A DNA stretch of 64,000 nucleotides from JAJFFW01 sp038531315 (GCA_038531315.1 JBCBBT010000006.1:1-64000); one strand, 5' to 3'; counted from the first letter of the stretch, positions 34,843 to 43,191 are shown. Program-made: numbers and translations. The notes: generated by a model not told the origin, from the sequence alone.

Positions 34843-36129
34843 TTACTCCACAATCAAGACGACCTGAGCCGTCTCCGCTGCAGAGATGCCAAGCGACGTG
34901 CAATTACTGGCGAAAAAGCTGTTGCCGGTGAATTCGATTGTGTCGGCGACCAGCAACGTACAGGCGTTCGGGTTGGCGTCGTTGGTTCCGGAAAAAGATA
35001 CATTCGATGTTGGAAAATAAAGCGCGCCTGTAAACGACGTAGACGAATTTCCATTCAGCACATGGGATAAACCTGCGTCATCGCGGTCTGCGAATATCAA
35101 TACGCCATGATACGGATCGAGCGGGTTCGTCGGCGCACGTAATTGAATATCCGCGCCGCCATTAAAATGTACCGTCGAGCCGCCGGTCAGAAAAAACGTA
35201 ACGCCGGCGCCAAAGACTTCGGCAGTCGCATTGATCCTCAAATTGACGCCGTCAAGAACATAAAGACCCGGCGCGAACGTGATCGCGCCGCGGATCGCGA
35301 CATTGGGACCGCCAGCGCCCGATCCGCAAATCGTGCCGGGGCTGACATTGCGTCTTTGGCGAGGCTTGGCGCCAAGCGCCGCCTTCAGCGCCTTGTCACA
35401 TGCCCCGGACGCCGGTTCCGTAAGCGCCGAAAAGGGGTCGGGAAACGAGCGCGTCCCTTCAAACGGCTGGGCGCAATCGGTTAGTGTCAGGCGATTGGCG
35501 CTTGCGCCGTCAATACCGCCGACTGCGGAAGCGCATTCCGTCACAACGCGCGTTGCGCCCTGAAAATCAATGGAATCGCGCGCGATCGAATTCGAAGCCA
35601 CATCGCACCCATCGAGTTCAAGTTCCGACGAGCCGGCAAAACTCACCGCCTTTCCGGCTGTCTTGTTGAGCGCCAGAATACATGACGGGCGACCTCCAGC
35701 AGTGCGCGAAACCGAGCGCGCGCTGACCTGAATGAACTCGGATTGAAAAAACAGTTTTGAGAAAAAACGCGGCACGTTGTCGGTCAACGAAACCTCCACC
35801 GCCATCGCGTCTCCAGCGAATGCGCCTGTCAGCGGCGGTGACTGAATGACCGGGCTTTCTGCGCGCAGTCTTTCAAAACCGGAACCGGCCGCCGCATTCA
35901 GCGCCGCCATTTCAACATCGGCTGCATTGCGCCCTTGCGCGATCTGCGCAGCCCCCGAGAACGCGGCCGCATCCGCCGCGCTTTGCAGCGAGCGCTGGGT
36001 CCAGAACCAATAAGCGACCTCGGCGCCAAGCCCGCAAAAGCCAATAATAATCGGCATCATCAGCCCCATCATGACGGCGACTGAGCCGCGCTTATCGGAA
36101 CCGAGTGACGTGTGAAGGTGGATTTTCAT
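34843..36129 (-). CDS. TadG-like pilus assembly protein with a beta-helix-like C-terminal half
   Basis: 428 residues. The N-terminal KRGSVAVMMGLMMPIIIGFCGLGAEVAYWFWTQRSLQSAADAAA is the TadG/TadE helix plus the 'QsAADAAAlaGA' motif typical of TadG. The C-terminal half (from about residue 290: ITFAPGLYVLDGVNLRINATAEVF...) repeats short strands with Gly/Asn turns like a parallel beta-helix and lacks an obvious von Willebrand MIDAS, unlike many TadG proteins. ATG 36129 is preferred, with AGGG six bases upstream; ATG 36144 would add five residues. The upstream intergenic region is AT-rich. Confidence 0.82.
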   Translation of the reverse strand: MKIHLHTSLGSDKRGSVAVMMGLMMPIIIGFCGLGAEVAYWFWTQRSLQSAADAAAFSGAAQIAQGRNAADVEMAALNAAAGSGFERLRAESPVIQSPPLTGAFAGDAMAVEVSLTDNVPRFFSKLFFQSEFIQVSARSVSRTAGGRPSCILALNKTAGKAVSFAGSSELELDGCDVASNSIARDSIDFQGATRVVTECASAVGGIDGASANRLTLTDCAQPFEGTRSFPDPFSALTEPASGACDKALKAALGAKPRQRRNVSPGTICGSGAGGPNVAIRGAITFAPGLYVLDGVNLRINATAEVFGAGVTFFLTGGSTVHFNGGADIQLRAPTNPLDPYHGVLIFADRDDAGLSHVLNGNSSTSFTGALYFPTSNVSFSGTNDANPNACTLLVADTIEFTGNSFFASNCTSLGISAAETAQVVLIVE

Positions 36130-36557
36130 AGTAGGCCCTATCATTTTTTTGTTTATTACGAGGCGCATAGGTTGCGACCCTAGCTGATGCGGAATTTCGT
36201 AACGCCAGTTAAAGGCCGTAATAAAAATTTTCCGAAAGACTTAATAAAATTTCCCGTATTCGATCGCGTGATTTCTTATGAAAAAATCTTTCTTTTAACG
36301 TAATCAGCATTTTTTAAAGTGAATGATTTCCTAAAGACAATTTGATTCAATAGTCATTGAGTAATAAATTTCTATCGATAGTTGCGGGCCTGCACGCGTC
36401 TAAACTGAAAGCGGCATTGCCCGACCGCCCCTGCAAGAGCCTAAAAACACCGCCGCAAAATAGAGACCGGAGCACGACGGCGATTTTTCGGATGGGGTTT
36501 CCAAACGGGGCAATCTCTATAACCTGCGCCTCCGTAGTCTTCCGCAGCGAGGGTCCT
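36130..36557. other. AT-rich intergenic region between tadG-like and pyk genes
   Basis: About 428 bases between divergent genes. The part 36180-36370 is markedly AT-rich compared with its surroundings and carries several TTAA and TTTTTT tracts; it probably holds both promoters. No full CtrA site (TTAA-N7-TTAA) was found, although isolated TTAA half-sites occur. From 36357 a frame is open into pyk, but it does not resemble pyruvate kinase before residue 68. No RNA gene is seen. Confidence 0.45.
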
Positions 36558-37979
36558 GTGCGTAACCGCCATTGTAAGATTGTTGCGACAATCGGCCCGG
36601 CCAGCGCCGCGCCGTCCATGTTGCGCCTGTTGTCGACTGCCGGCGTCGATATTTTCCGCCTGAACTACAGCCACGCAGACTACGACAAGACCGCGCGCAT
36701 CGTCGATGCGATCCGCGACACCGAACGCGAAATGAAGGCGCCAATAGCGATTTTCGGCGATCTTCAGGGACCGAAAATCCGCACCGGCGTTTTAAAGGGC
36801 GACGAGATCGATCTCAAATACGGCGCCTCCTATCGCCTGGTGCTCGCCGGCGAAACCGAGGACGACGATGTCATTCCGATCCCGCATCCGGAGATCCTTG
36901 ATGTCGTCCAGCCGGGCGACGTCCTGAAGCTCGATGACGGTAAGCTCCAGATCACCATTGAAAGCCGGGAAGACGGCTTCATCAGAGCGAAGGCCGATAC
37001 GCCGGGCGTTCTCACCAATCGCAAGGGCATCAACCTGCCCGGTCGAAAATTGCCGATTTCTGCAATCACAGAAAAAGACCGCGCCGATCTCGATCATGCG
37101 CTGTCCCTCGGCGTCGATTATATTGCCTTGTCATTCGTCCAGTCGCCCGACGATGTCGCGGAAGCGCGCGCCCTCATCGACGGACGGGCGAAAATCATCT
37201 CCAAAATTGAAAAGCCCAGCGCTGTCGAACACCTTGACGATATAATCGCGCAATCCGACGCCCTGATGGTCGCGCGGGGCGATCTCGGCGTTGAGTTGCC
37301 GCCGGAGGACGTACCGTTGATACAGCGGCGCATCGTCAGAGCCTGTCGCGCCGCCGGCAAGCCGGTGATTGTGGCGACGCATATGCTGGAGTCGATGGTT
37401 GAGTCGATTGCGCCTACCCGCGCTGAGGCCTCCGATGTCTCGACGGCGGTCTTTCAGGGCGCAGACGCGGTCATGTTATCGGCTGAAACAGCCGTTGGCC
37501 GCCATCCGCCGACGGCTGTCGCGATCATGGACCGGATCATCAAGGCGACGGAAGCCGACAGCGAAAGCAACAGCTTTGTAACAACGGTCGATCCCGATGC
37601 GGATTATACCACCGCTGACGCCATCACCTTGTCGGCCTGCCGGATCGCCGATGTGCTCGATTGCCGGCTCGCAGTCGCCTATACGAAAACCGGATCGACG
37701 GCCCGGCGGCTTTCACGCGACCGGCCCCGGTGTGCGATTATCGCTGCGACCCCCGATGAGATTGTCGCACGCCAGCTGGCCCTGCACTGGGGCGTCGCGC
37801 CGATTGTCACCGACGACATTTCTCATTTTCATGAGATGCTCGGCAAGGCGGACACGCTGGCGCGCCGCCATGGCGGCGCTGAAGGCGAACGGATTATTAT
37901 CCTCGCCGGCTATCCGTTTGGCCGGCCAGGCAAGACGAACACGTTGAAGATCAGCCGTATTGGCGCTTTTGACGATTGA
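36558..37979 (+). CDS. pyk: pyruvate kinase
   Basis: 473 residues. Pyruvate kinase turns phosphoenolpyruvate and ADP into pyruvate and ATP. Signatures: CKIVATIGPASA at the N-terminus, DLQGPKIRTG, the active-site segment KIISKIEKPSAVEHLDDI with the catalytic Lys and Glu, ARGDLGVELP, and MLSAETAVGRHPP. The GTG start at 36558, with GAGGG four bases upstream, gives the usual start just before HCKIVATIGP; ATG 36492 would add 22 unlikely residues. The dienelactone hydrolase gene follows after 24 bases. Confidence 0.95.
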   Translation: MRNRHCKIVATIGPASAAPSMLRLLSTAGVDIFRLNYSHADYDKTARIVDAIRDTEREMKAPIAIFGDLQGPKIRTGVLKGDEIDLKYGASYRLVLAGETEDDDVIPIPHPEILDVVQPGDVLKLDDGKLQITIESREDGFIRAKADTPGVLTNRKGINLPGRKLPISAITEKDRADLDHALSLGVDYIALSFVQSPDDVAEARALIDGRAKIISKIEKPSAVEHLDDIIAQSDALMVARGDLGVELPPEDVPLIQRRIVRACRAAGKPVIVATHMLESMVESIAPTRAEASDVSTAVFQGADAVMLSAETAVGRHPPTAVAIMDRIIKATEADSESNSFVTTVDPDADYTTADAITLSACRIADVLDCRLAVAYTKTGSTARRLSRDRPRCAIIAATPDEIVARQLALHWGVAPIVTDDISHFHEMLGKADTLARRHGGAEGERIIILAGYPFGRPGKTNTLKISRIGAFDD

Positions 37980-38003
37980 TCCAACCCACACAGGAGTTCT
38001 GTG

Positions 38004-38720
38004 ATGTCGATTGAGACCCGGCCCATCGAATATAACCAAAACGGCGCAACGTTTGAGGGCGTCCTCGCGCTTGACGCCAGCCAGTCGGGCGCGCGACCGG
38101 CTGTTCTCGTCTCCCATGCTTGGGCCGGCAGAACCGACTTTGAGGTCGACGTCGCGAAGAAACTCGCCGGGCTCGGCTATGCAGGTTTTGCGCTCGACCT
38201 TTATGGCAAGGGCGTCGTCGGATCGAGTACGGAAGAAAATCAGAAGCTGATGACGCCTTTCATGGAAGATCGCGCAATGCTGCAGGCGAGGCTCCTGCAT
38301 AGTGTTGAGGTAGCCAAAAATCTTCCCGAAATTGACAGCGCCCGGGTCGCCGCGATCGGATTTTGCTTTGGCGGTCTATGCGCCCTGGATATCGCAAGGA
38401 CCGGAGCCGACTTGCGCGGGGTCGCCTCCTTCCATGGCCTGCTGAATGCGCCGGGCAATACAAGCGCCAACATCAAAGCAAAAGTCATCGCCTTTCACGG
38501 CTGGGACGACCCAATGGCCGAGCCCGACGCGGTTGTTGCGCTTGGTAAGGAACTGACGGCCGCAAACGCCGACTGGCAGCTTCACGCCTATGGCGGGACC
38601 ATGCATGCCTTTACAAATCCGCAGGCCAACGATCCGGACTTCGGGACAGTCTATTCGCAAACAGCGGCAGAGCGGTCCTGGACGGCGCTTGTTGAGTTCC
38701 TGGCGGAGTGTTTCGCGTAA
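38004..38720 (+). CDS. dienelactone hydrolase family protein
   Basis: 238 residues, alpha/beta hydrolase. The catalytic Cys is in IGFCFGGLCAL, the Asp in FHGWDDPMAEP and the His in YGGTMHAFTNP, the Cys-Asp-His triad of dienelactone hydrolases. VLVSHAWAGRTDFE contributes the oxyanion region. Most members of this broad family have unknown substrates. ATG 38004 has AGGAG seven bases upstream; a GTG immediately before it is in the same frame. It is probably cotranscribed with pyk. Confidence 0.9.
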   Translation: MSIETRPIEYNQNGATFEGVLALDASQSGARPAVLVSHAWAGRTDFEVDVAKKLAGLGYAGFALDLYGKGVVGSSTEENQKLMTPFMEDRAMLQARLLHSVEVAKNLPEIDSARVAAIGFCFGGLCALDIARTGADLRGVASFHGLLNAPGNTSANIKAKVIAFHGWDDPMAEPDAVVALGKELTAANADWQLHAYGGTMHAFTNPQANDPDFGTVYSQTAAERSWTALVEFLAECFA

Positions 38721-38743
38721 ACGCGTTCTCTCGACGGCTTATT

Positions 38744-40660
38744 CTATTCAACATCCATGGCGATGCGGAAACCAAACCCGCGGTCGCGCGTTGATCGGGT
38801 GACACGGCTTCTGTTGGCGGACCGCAATTCTGACGGCTTACTGCGCCAGCTGCCGCCGCGAATCACGCGGCGCGAACAATCGCCTGCATTGACTGAAGAG
38901 CCGTCCGTAGGCGCATCGCTGAAGTTATTGACGTAGCAATCCTGCACCCACTCGCTGGCGTTTCCGGCCATTTCATAAAGGCCAAAACCATTAGCCGGCA
39001 GCGATCCGGTTTCGACGGTTTCGCCAAGCGCCGCCTTGGACTGGTCAAAGCGCGTCCCCCACCAATAAGCGGAAGCGGCACCGCCGCGGGCGGCGTACTC
39101 CCATTCCGCTTCTGTCGGCAGACGATAGGTTTTCCCGGTCTTCGCGGAAAGCCAGCGGGCGTAAGCCTGAGCATCGTCCCATGAGACTGAGAGCACCGGA
39201 CGCGCGCCGGCGCCAAACCCCGCATCGCCAGGCGCATAGCCGCCGCAACCGCCGTCCGCGACACAAGCCGTCCACTGATCATGCGTGACCTCGTGGACGC
39301 CGATGGCAAAACGCGGGATCGACACTTCCCGCAACGGTCCTTCATAGGCAAACCGTCCGGGTTCGCTTTCCGGCGAGCCCATCATAAAAGCGCCCGCCGG
39401 CAGCAGCTTCATCGTCGGACACAGTTCGCAATCGGAAAAAACACCGTTTGTGGCGGCGCTCGGCGCGGGATTGCCAGCGTCAAGCGGCTGGTTCGCCGGA
39501 GCGTTCGCATTGCTGGCGACACCCTCTGTGGTCGACGCGAGATTCGTATTTGCCGGGTCGGCGGCCTCAGGCGCCGCTGCGCTTGCCCCTGCGGGCGCAG
39601 CCTCTCGTGGGACCGCTTGCGATGGAACAGCCTGCGATGGAGCAATTTGTGAAGGCGCCGGTTCCGACTGCGCGGTTTGTGTTTGTGTCGTCGCCGTCGA
39701 TGCGACGACGGCGGCCGGAGCGGCCTCTTTTGCGCCTCCAAACTGAAGCGCCGCTAAGGCGCCAAGCCCAATGACGACCGCACCAGCGGCTATCGCCATC
39801 ATGGGCAACCCTGAAGGGGCTTGCGGCGGAGCGCTGGCGGTCTGCTGCGTGCGCGGCGGCGGCGCTGAAGGCGCGGCGGGCGCTGCTTGCGGTTGGCGGC
39901 GCACTTGCTCGGGCGCGGCCTGACGGACGGGCGGCGCTGTGCCCTGCGCCGGTGGTCTGTGCGCCGGTGTTCCGTGCGCCGGTGTTCCCTGTCCTATTGT
40001 CCCGGCGCTCCCGGCTGCAGCGCGCGGCGGCGCAGCGGCGGCCGCCTTGCGCTCCATTTCGGCGCGTTCAAGACCGGCGAGACGCGCCCGCGCCAAATCA
40101 GTGAAATGTCCGTGCGGGTATCGATTGAGATACGCCTCAAATTCGGCTTTGTCGCCGCCGTCCTTGATTGAATTCCAGAAGGTGTTTTCAATCGTCACAT
40201 CGGCGGCGGGGCCAGCCGCCGCGGCGCCGGGTGGCGCGGCGGCGGCAGTCGGCTCAGGCGCGCCCGCCTCATGGCCGAGAGCCGATTTCACATCGTGAAT
40301 GAATTCGCGCCAGTTCTTGTCTTCGCGGTCGCCATGCCAGGAAATCAGATCCGCTGTCTGCACCAGCTCGAACCGGAGCGGGCGCTCGCATTCTTCGATC
40401 ATCGCGGGCACAAGCTTTGAAAATCGCTCCCCGACGGTCGCTTCTGCGCGCACCCATTTGGAATTCACCGACCGCGTCGACCACAAAACCACCACGGCGC
40501 CGGCCTCTCGGAGGTTTTTTTCGGTCACCTCGTCATACGACTCGCCGGCGCGCAAATTGGTGTCCCACCAGACAGCAAATCCTTCCGCCTCAAGGGCGTC
40601 GGCGATCGCGCGCGCGCGATACTGATCCTCACGATTGTAGGAAATAAATAAATGAGCCAC
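38744..40660 (-). CDS. TIR domain - transmembrane - FGE/sulfatase-modifying-factor-like fusion
   Basis: 638 residues. Residues 1-130 are a TIR domain (LFISYNREDQ, then SKWVRAEATVGERF); Glu73 in the WVRAE motif aligns by eye with the catalytic Glu642 of SARM1, so NAD cleavage is plausible. Residues 156-200 are a helical motif (FWNSIKDGGDKAEFEAYLNRYP) often seen in such sensors. A Pro/Ala/Gln-rich linker with 15-base repeats follows, then one transmembrane helix (286-308), a second disordered linker, and an FGE/SUMF1-like domain (410-636) that lacks the copper-binding Cys pair of true formylglycine enzymes (GGSWRSKPSELRSANR). The GTG start has GGGAG just upstream. TIR is inside; the FGE-like domain is probably periplasmic. 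Confidence 0.9.
   Translation of the reverse strand: MAHLFISYNREDQYRARAIADALEAEGFAVWWDTNLRAGESYDEVTEKNLREAGAVVVLWSTRSVNSKWVRAEATVGERFSKLVPAMIEECERPLRFELVQTADLISWHGDREDKNWREFIHDVKSALGHEAGAPEPTAAAAPPGAAAAGPAADVTIENTFWNSIKDGGDKAEFEAYLNRYPHGHFTDLARARLAGLERAEMERKAAAAAPPRAAAGSAGTIGQGTPAHGTPAHRPPAQGTAPPVRQAAPEQVRRQPQAAPAAPSAPPPRTQQTASAPPQAPSGLPMMAIAAGAVVIGLGALAALQFGGAKEAAPAAVVASTATTQTQTAQSEPAPSQIAPSQAVPSQAVPREAAPAGASAAAPEAADPANTNLASTTEGVASNANAPANQPLDAGNPAPSAATNGVFSDCELCPTMKLLPAGAFMMGSPESEPGRFAYEGPLREVSIPRFAIGVHEVTHDQWTACVADGGCGGYAPGDAGFGAGARPVLSVSWDDAQAYARWLSAKTGKTYRLPTEAEWEYAARGGAASAYWWGTRFDQSKAALGETVETGSLPANGFGLYEMAGNASEWVQDCYVNNFSDAPTDGSSVNAGDCSRRVIRGGSWRSKPSELRSANRSRVTRSTRDRGFGFRIAMDVE
39603..39660 (-). 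repeat. 15-base repeats encoding PSQ(A/I)(V/A) units
   Basis: Several imperfect 15-base units (GATGGAACAG/GATGGAGCAA types) encode APSQIAPSQAVPSQAVP in the periplasmic linker between the membrane helix and the FGE-like domain. They keep frame. This is a linker of variable length by nature and a likely site of strain variation. Confidence 0.6.
39944..39988 (-). repeat. three 15-base units encoding GTPAH repeats
   Basis: GTGCGCCGGTGTTCC occurs exactly twice in tandem (39959-39973 and 39974-39988) after a diverged first unit, encoding GTPAHGTPAHRPPAQ in the cytoplasmic linker between the TIR/helical part and the transmembrane helix. The second repeat block of the same gene lies on the other side of the membrane segment. 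Confidence 0.75.
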
Positions 40661-40818
40661 GGCACTCCCTCCTCCGCGACAATTTATACTTCATACTGCA
40701 AGCGATTGATAGTATTGCCGAACGGGGGAGCCTTTCGCACACCGCGTTAGGCCCGGGCGCGGCGCGGCGACTGCGTGTGCGCACATCGCAGTGACTCACA
40801 ACAGCGGGGGCGAGGATC

Positions 40819-41913
40819 ATGCGCTACAGTTTCAACTCCGATCTTCTTCTTTCTGACGCCGATCAGGAAATGGCGCGAAAGGAATATCCGGACCTGTCCT
40901 TTGCGCTCGACAACGCTCTGTTGAGAGAAACATTCCGGCCCTTCGACGAACGCGCCAACACTGCAAAAACACGCTCCCGGCGTTGGGGCGTTTTTGCCGT
41001 CTTCCTCGCAACGGGGGCGCTCCTCCTCGCCGGCGGCGAGTTGCTCTATCATGACCTGCCGAAATATCAGGTTCGGATCATCGCCGGCATCGGCGGCGTC
41101 GCCGGCATTGTCAGCGTCATCATCGGCGTCTTCGGCATTATGTTCCGCAAACGCAAAATGCGCTGGCTCGCCGACCGTCTCGCCACCGAGCGATTGCGCC
41201 AATATCATTTTCAATATTATGTCGCGCATGCCGAACAGATCGTTGGGGCGGCGCAATCGGAGGCGGCGGCGGAAGCCTTCACGCTGCAACGCGCACGGGA
41301 TTTTTCCGAGTTCCAAAAAGGATTTCTCGAAACCGTCGACGAGGAATTGCATCATCTAGTGCATACGGAGGACTTTGGCGAAGGCGTCCTCATCGAAGGC
41401 GGCGACGCACCCGTTATTGATCCGGAAGACAAGCACTGGCGCGCCTATCTCGACGCCTATGTCGCTTTGCGGTTCAATCGCCAAATCGGCTATTGCGACT
41501 ATATTCTGCGGGAGCGCAAAAGCTTCTGGAAACAGGCGCCGGTTCAACAGGAAAAAATTCTCGGCGCCATCGCCATGGGTTGCGTCATGGGCATCCTCAT
41601 TCTCCATGGCCTTGTTTTTGTCGGGGCCGTTGCGAATATCGGCTGGATGAAAGGCCCCCTCGTCCATGTTTTTGCAATCTGGGCGGCGATCATCGCGCTG
41701 ACGGCGCGCACTTTCGAGGAAGGCTTCCAACCGGAACGCGAGATTGAGCGGATGCGCCAATACCGCGTCTCGCTGAAACGCATCTATGCGCGTTTCGAAG
41801 CCGCGCTCGCGCCATCAGAGAAAATCGCCGCCATGCGCGATCTGGAAAAACTCTCCTATGAAGAAATGGTGCTTTTCTTGAAGAGCAACTACGAAGCGCA
41901 ATTCGTCATGTAA
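40819..41913 (+). CDS. four-helix membrane protein with two SLATT/DUF4231-like halves
   Basis: 364 residues. Transmembrane segments at about 57-77 and 87-108 are followed by an amphipathic, Arg-rich helix (RWLADRLATERLRQYHFQYY). A second pair at about 247-270 and 281-297 is followed by a similar one (EEGFQPEREIERMRQYRVSL). The protein is thus a duplication of a 2TM-plus-helix unit. The pattern recalls SLATT/DUF4231 two-helix domains predicted to be membrane-acting effectors in bacterial conflict systems, but similarity is by eye. It diverges from the TIR-FGE gene and leads the K+ channel gene by 13 bases. GAGG precedes the ATG. Confidence 0.7.
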   Translation: MRYSFNSDLLLSDADQEMARKEYPDLSFALDNALLRETFRPFDERANTAKTRSRRWGVFAVFLATGALLLAGGELLYHDLPKYQVRIIAGIGGVAGIVSVIIGVFGIMFRKRKMRWLADRLATERLRQYHFQYYVAHAEQIVGAAQSEAAAEAFTLQRARDFSEFQKGFLETVDEELHHLVHTEDFGEGVLIEGGDAPVIDPEDKHWRAYLDAYVALRFNRQIGYCDYILRERKSFWKQAPVQQEKILGAIAMGCVMGILILHGLVFVGAVANIGWMKGPLVHVFAIWAAIIALTARTFEEGFQPEREIERMRQYRVSLKRIYARFEAALAPSEKIAAMRDLEKLSYEEMVLFLKSNYEAQFVM

Positions 41914-41926
41914 CGGATAAAACACC

Positions 41927-42703
41927 GTGTCATCGCTTCATCACCTAAGACGATTTGTCTATCGCCAGCTGCACCCGGAAGGCTGGGAGCGGCGCGGCCT
42001 GTCGCCCACCAACTGGTTCATCATTAATGCGATCTGGCTATCGATCCTCTTTGGCGTCATGGCTACCGAGCCGACTTTCGCCACAGCGCTTGGCGGCGGG
42101 CTCTTGCTCATTGATTATCTGATCCTGATCATTTTCGCGACGGAATATGTCGGGCGCCTTGCTACGGTCGGACTCAATCCGCGCTATCGAGGCGCCGGCG
42201 GCCTTGTCCGCTATGCGCTGAAGCCGGCAAGCGTCGCCGATCTCATCGTTTTGGCGCCCCTGTTTCTGGCGCCGACCTCCGCGTGGCTGCTTTTATTCCG
42301 TTTACTGCGCATCCTGAGGCTGCTCCGGCTTGCGACGATGCCGAATGTTCAACGTGCGATCGCTGAATTTGGCGAAGCCTTTCTCGCCAAGCGCTACGAA
42401 CTTGTTTTTACCGTATCGCTGGGCCTCATCCTGATCCTTGTTTCCTCAACAACGCTCTATTTGATTGAGCGCGATATTCAGCCGGACGTGTTCGGCTCGA
42501 TCCCGCGCGCCATCTGGTGGAGCGTCATCACCTTCACGACGGTTGGCTATGGGGACTCCGTGCCGGCGACATCGCTCGGGCGATTTTTTGCGGGATTTTT
42601 CGCAATTGCCGGTCTCGGCCTCGTCGCCATGTTGACCGGCGTGATCGCCTCCTCGCTAAGCGACGCCGCCCAAAAACACTCAGAAAATAGCGACGACGAC
42701 TGA
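41927..42703 (+). CDS. voltage-gated K+ channel (Kv-type, six helices)
   Basis: 258 residues. The selectivity filter TTVGYGD is at 204-210. Helices S1-S4 precede it; S4 (LFRLLRILRLLRLA, about 123-136) has Arg at every third position, a voltage sensor. S5 and S6 flank the pore. The C-terminus is short and acidic, with no RCK or cyclic-nucleotide domain. The GTG start lies 13 bases after the preceding membrane protein gene, so both are one transcript. The channel may act as the ion-conducting arm of the TIR-linked module, or simply be housekeeping. Confidence 0.9.
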   Translation: MSSLHHLRRFVYRQLHPEGWERRGLSPTNWFIINAIWLSILFGVMATEPTFATALGGGLLLIDYLILIIFATEYVGRLATVGLNPRYRGAGGLVRYALKPASVADLIVLAPLFLAPTSAWLLLFRLLRILRLLRLATMPNVQRAIAEFGEAFLAKRYELVFTVSLGLILILVSSTTLYLIERDIQPDVFGSIPRAIWWSVITFTTVGYGDSVPATSLGRFFAGFFAIAGLGLVAMLTGVIASSLSDAAQKHSENSDDD

Positions 42704-42782
42704 AGCGGCGGACGGAAAATTCCCGCTGATTTCAAGCTCGCAGCGCATATTGAAGCACCGCAAAAAAGTCGAATATCGCGCC

Positions 42783-42811
42783 TTGACCATCCTATCGGCG
42801 GCGCCTATTTT
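42783..42811 (+). promoter_or_regulatory. promoter facing tRNA-Lys
   Basis: TTGACC (42783-42788), exactly 17 bases, TATTTT (42806-42811). Transcription should start near 42818, a few bases before the terminator-like hairpin and about 34 bases before the tRNA. It is the best sigma-70 match in the region and the natural candidate for the tRNA promoter. Confidence 0.5.
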
Positions 42812-42822
42812 CCGCGTCTCGC

Positions 42823-42849
42823 AAAGGCCCCGTCCGGGGGCTTTTTTTT
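42823..42849 (+). terminator. intrinsic terminator directly before tRNA-Lys
   Basis: AAAG and CCCC (42823-42831) pair with GGGG and CTTT (42836-42844) around a GTCC loop, with one G-G mismatch, followed by an unbroken run of eight T. It ends two bases before the tRNA. It would stop readthrough from the K+ channel gene but also lies between the apparent tRNA promoter and the tRNA. Confidence 0.75.
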
Positions 42850-42851
42850 GA

Positions 42852-42927
42852 GGGCCCATAGCTCAGTTGGTAGAGCAACTGACTTTTAATCAGTAGGTCG
42901 AAGGTTCGAATCCTTCTGGGCTCACCA
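42852..42927 (+). tRNA. tRNA-Lys (UUU)
   Basis: 76 bases including encoded CCA. The acceptor stem pairs GGGCCCA with TGGGCTC (one G-U). The D arm reads GCTCAGTTGGTAGAGC, the anticodon arm ACTGA-CTTTTAA-TCAGT gives anticodon TTT, and the T arm is GAAGGTTCGAATCCTTC. All bases needed for a functional tRNA are present. No duplicated 3' end was seen nearby, so nothing suggests an integrated element. Confidence 0.97.
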
Positions 42928-43174
42928 TTTTTCCGAAGATTGAATTCTCTGTCGCCTCTAAAATGCTTGCGTCTTGGCGCGGCCAGAGCGCGGCCTCGCC
43001 TGGCGCGCGTATTTCTTTGGTCAACTTGTGATTATTCGCCTCGCCGATCGTGCGAAGGGGTCGCGGCGCTTCGCGCACATAATCGTCAAATCATTGTTTG
43101 TTCAATGACTTGGGTTGAAAGCGCCCTCCCGGGCGGCGATGCATGCAAGCGTTGCTCTTGACTCTTGCCAAAAA

Positions 43175-43189
43175 GAACGAAACATGAAC
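43175..43189 (+). promoter_or_regulatory. LexA (SOS) box of the imuA operon
   Basis: GAAC-N7-GAAC, the reverse complement of the alphaproteobacterial LexA direct repeat GTTC-N7-GTTC, ends two bases before the imuA ATG. A TTGACT at 43158-43163 is a possible -35 element, placing the LexA box over the -10 and start region where repression would be direct. Confidence 0.85.
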
Positions 43190-43191
43190 AA

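Noticed and set aside
36180..36370. AT-rich segment as a replication origin or CtrA-controlled region
   Set aside because: No DnaA-box cluster and no complete TTAA-N7-TTAA site was found; a double promoter region explains it.
38744..39432. The C-terminal domain of the TIR protein as an active formylglycine-generating enzyme
   Set aside because: The Cys residues that bind copper in true FGE are missing around GGSWRSKPSELRSANR, and no sulfatase gene is nearby.
42890..43078. Minus-strand open frame ending MVSPEGFEPSTY
   Set aside because: This ending is the familiar false translation of the complement of a tRNA T arm and 3' end; it overlaps tRNA-Lys and is not a gene.
42852..43191. tRNA-Lys as an integration site of a genomic island
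   Set aside because: No copy of the tRNA 3' end, integrase gene or composition change was seen downstream; the next genes are a normal SOS cassette.
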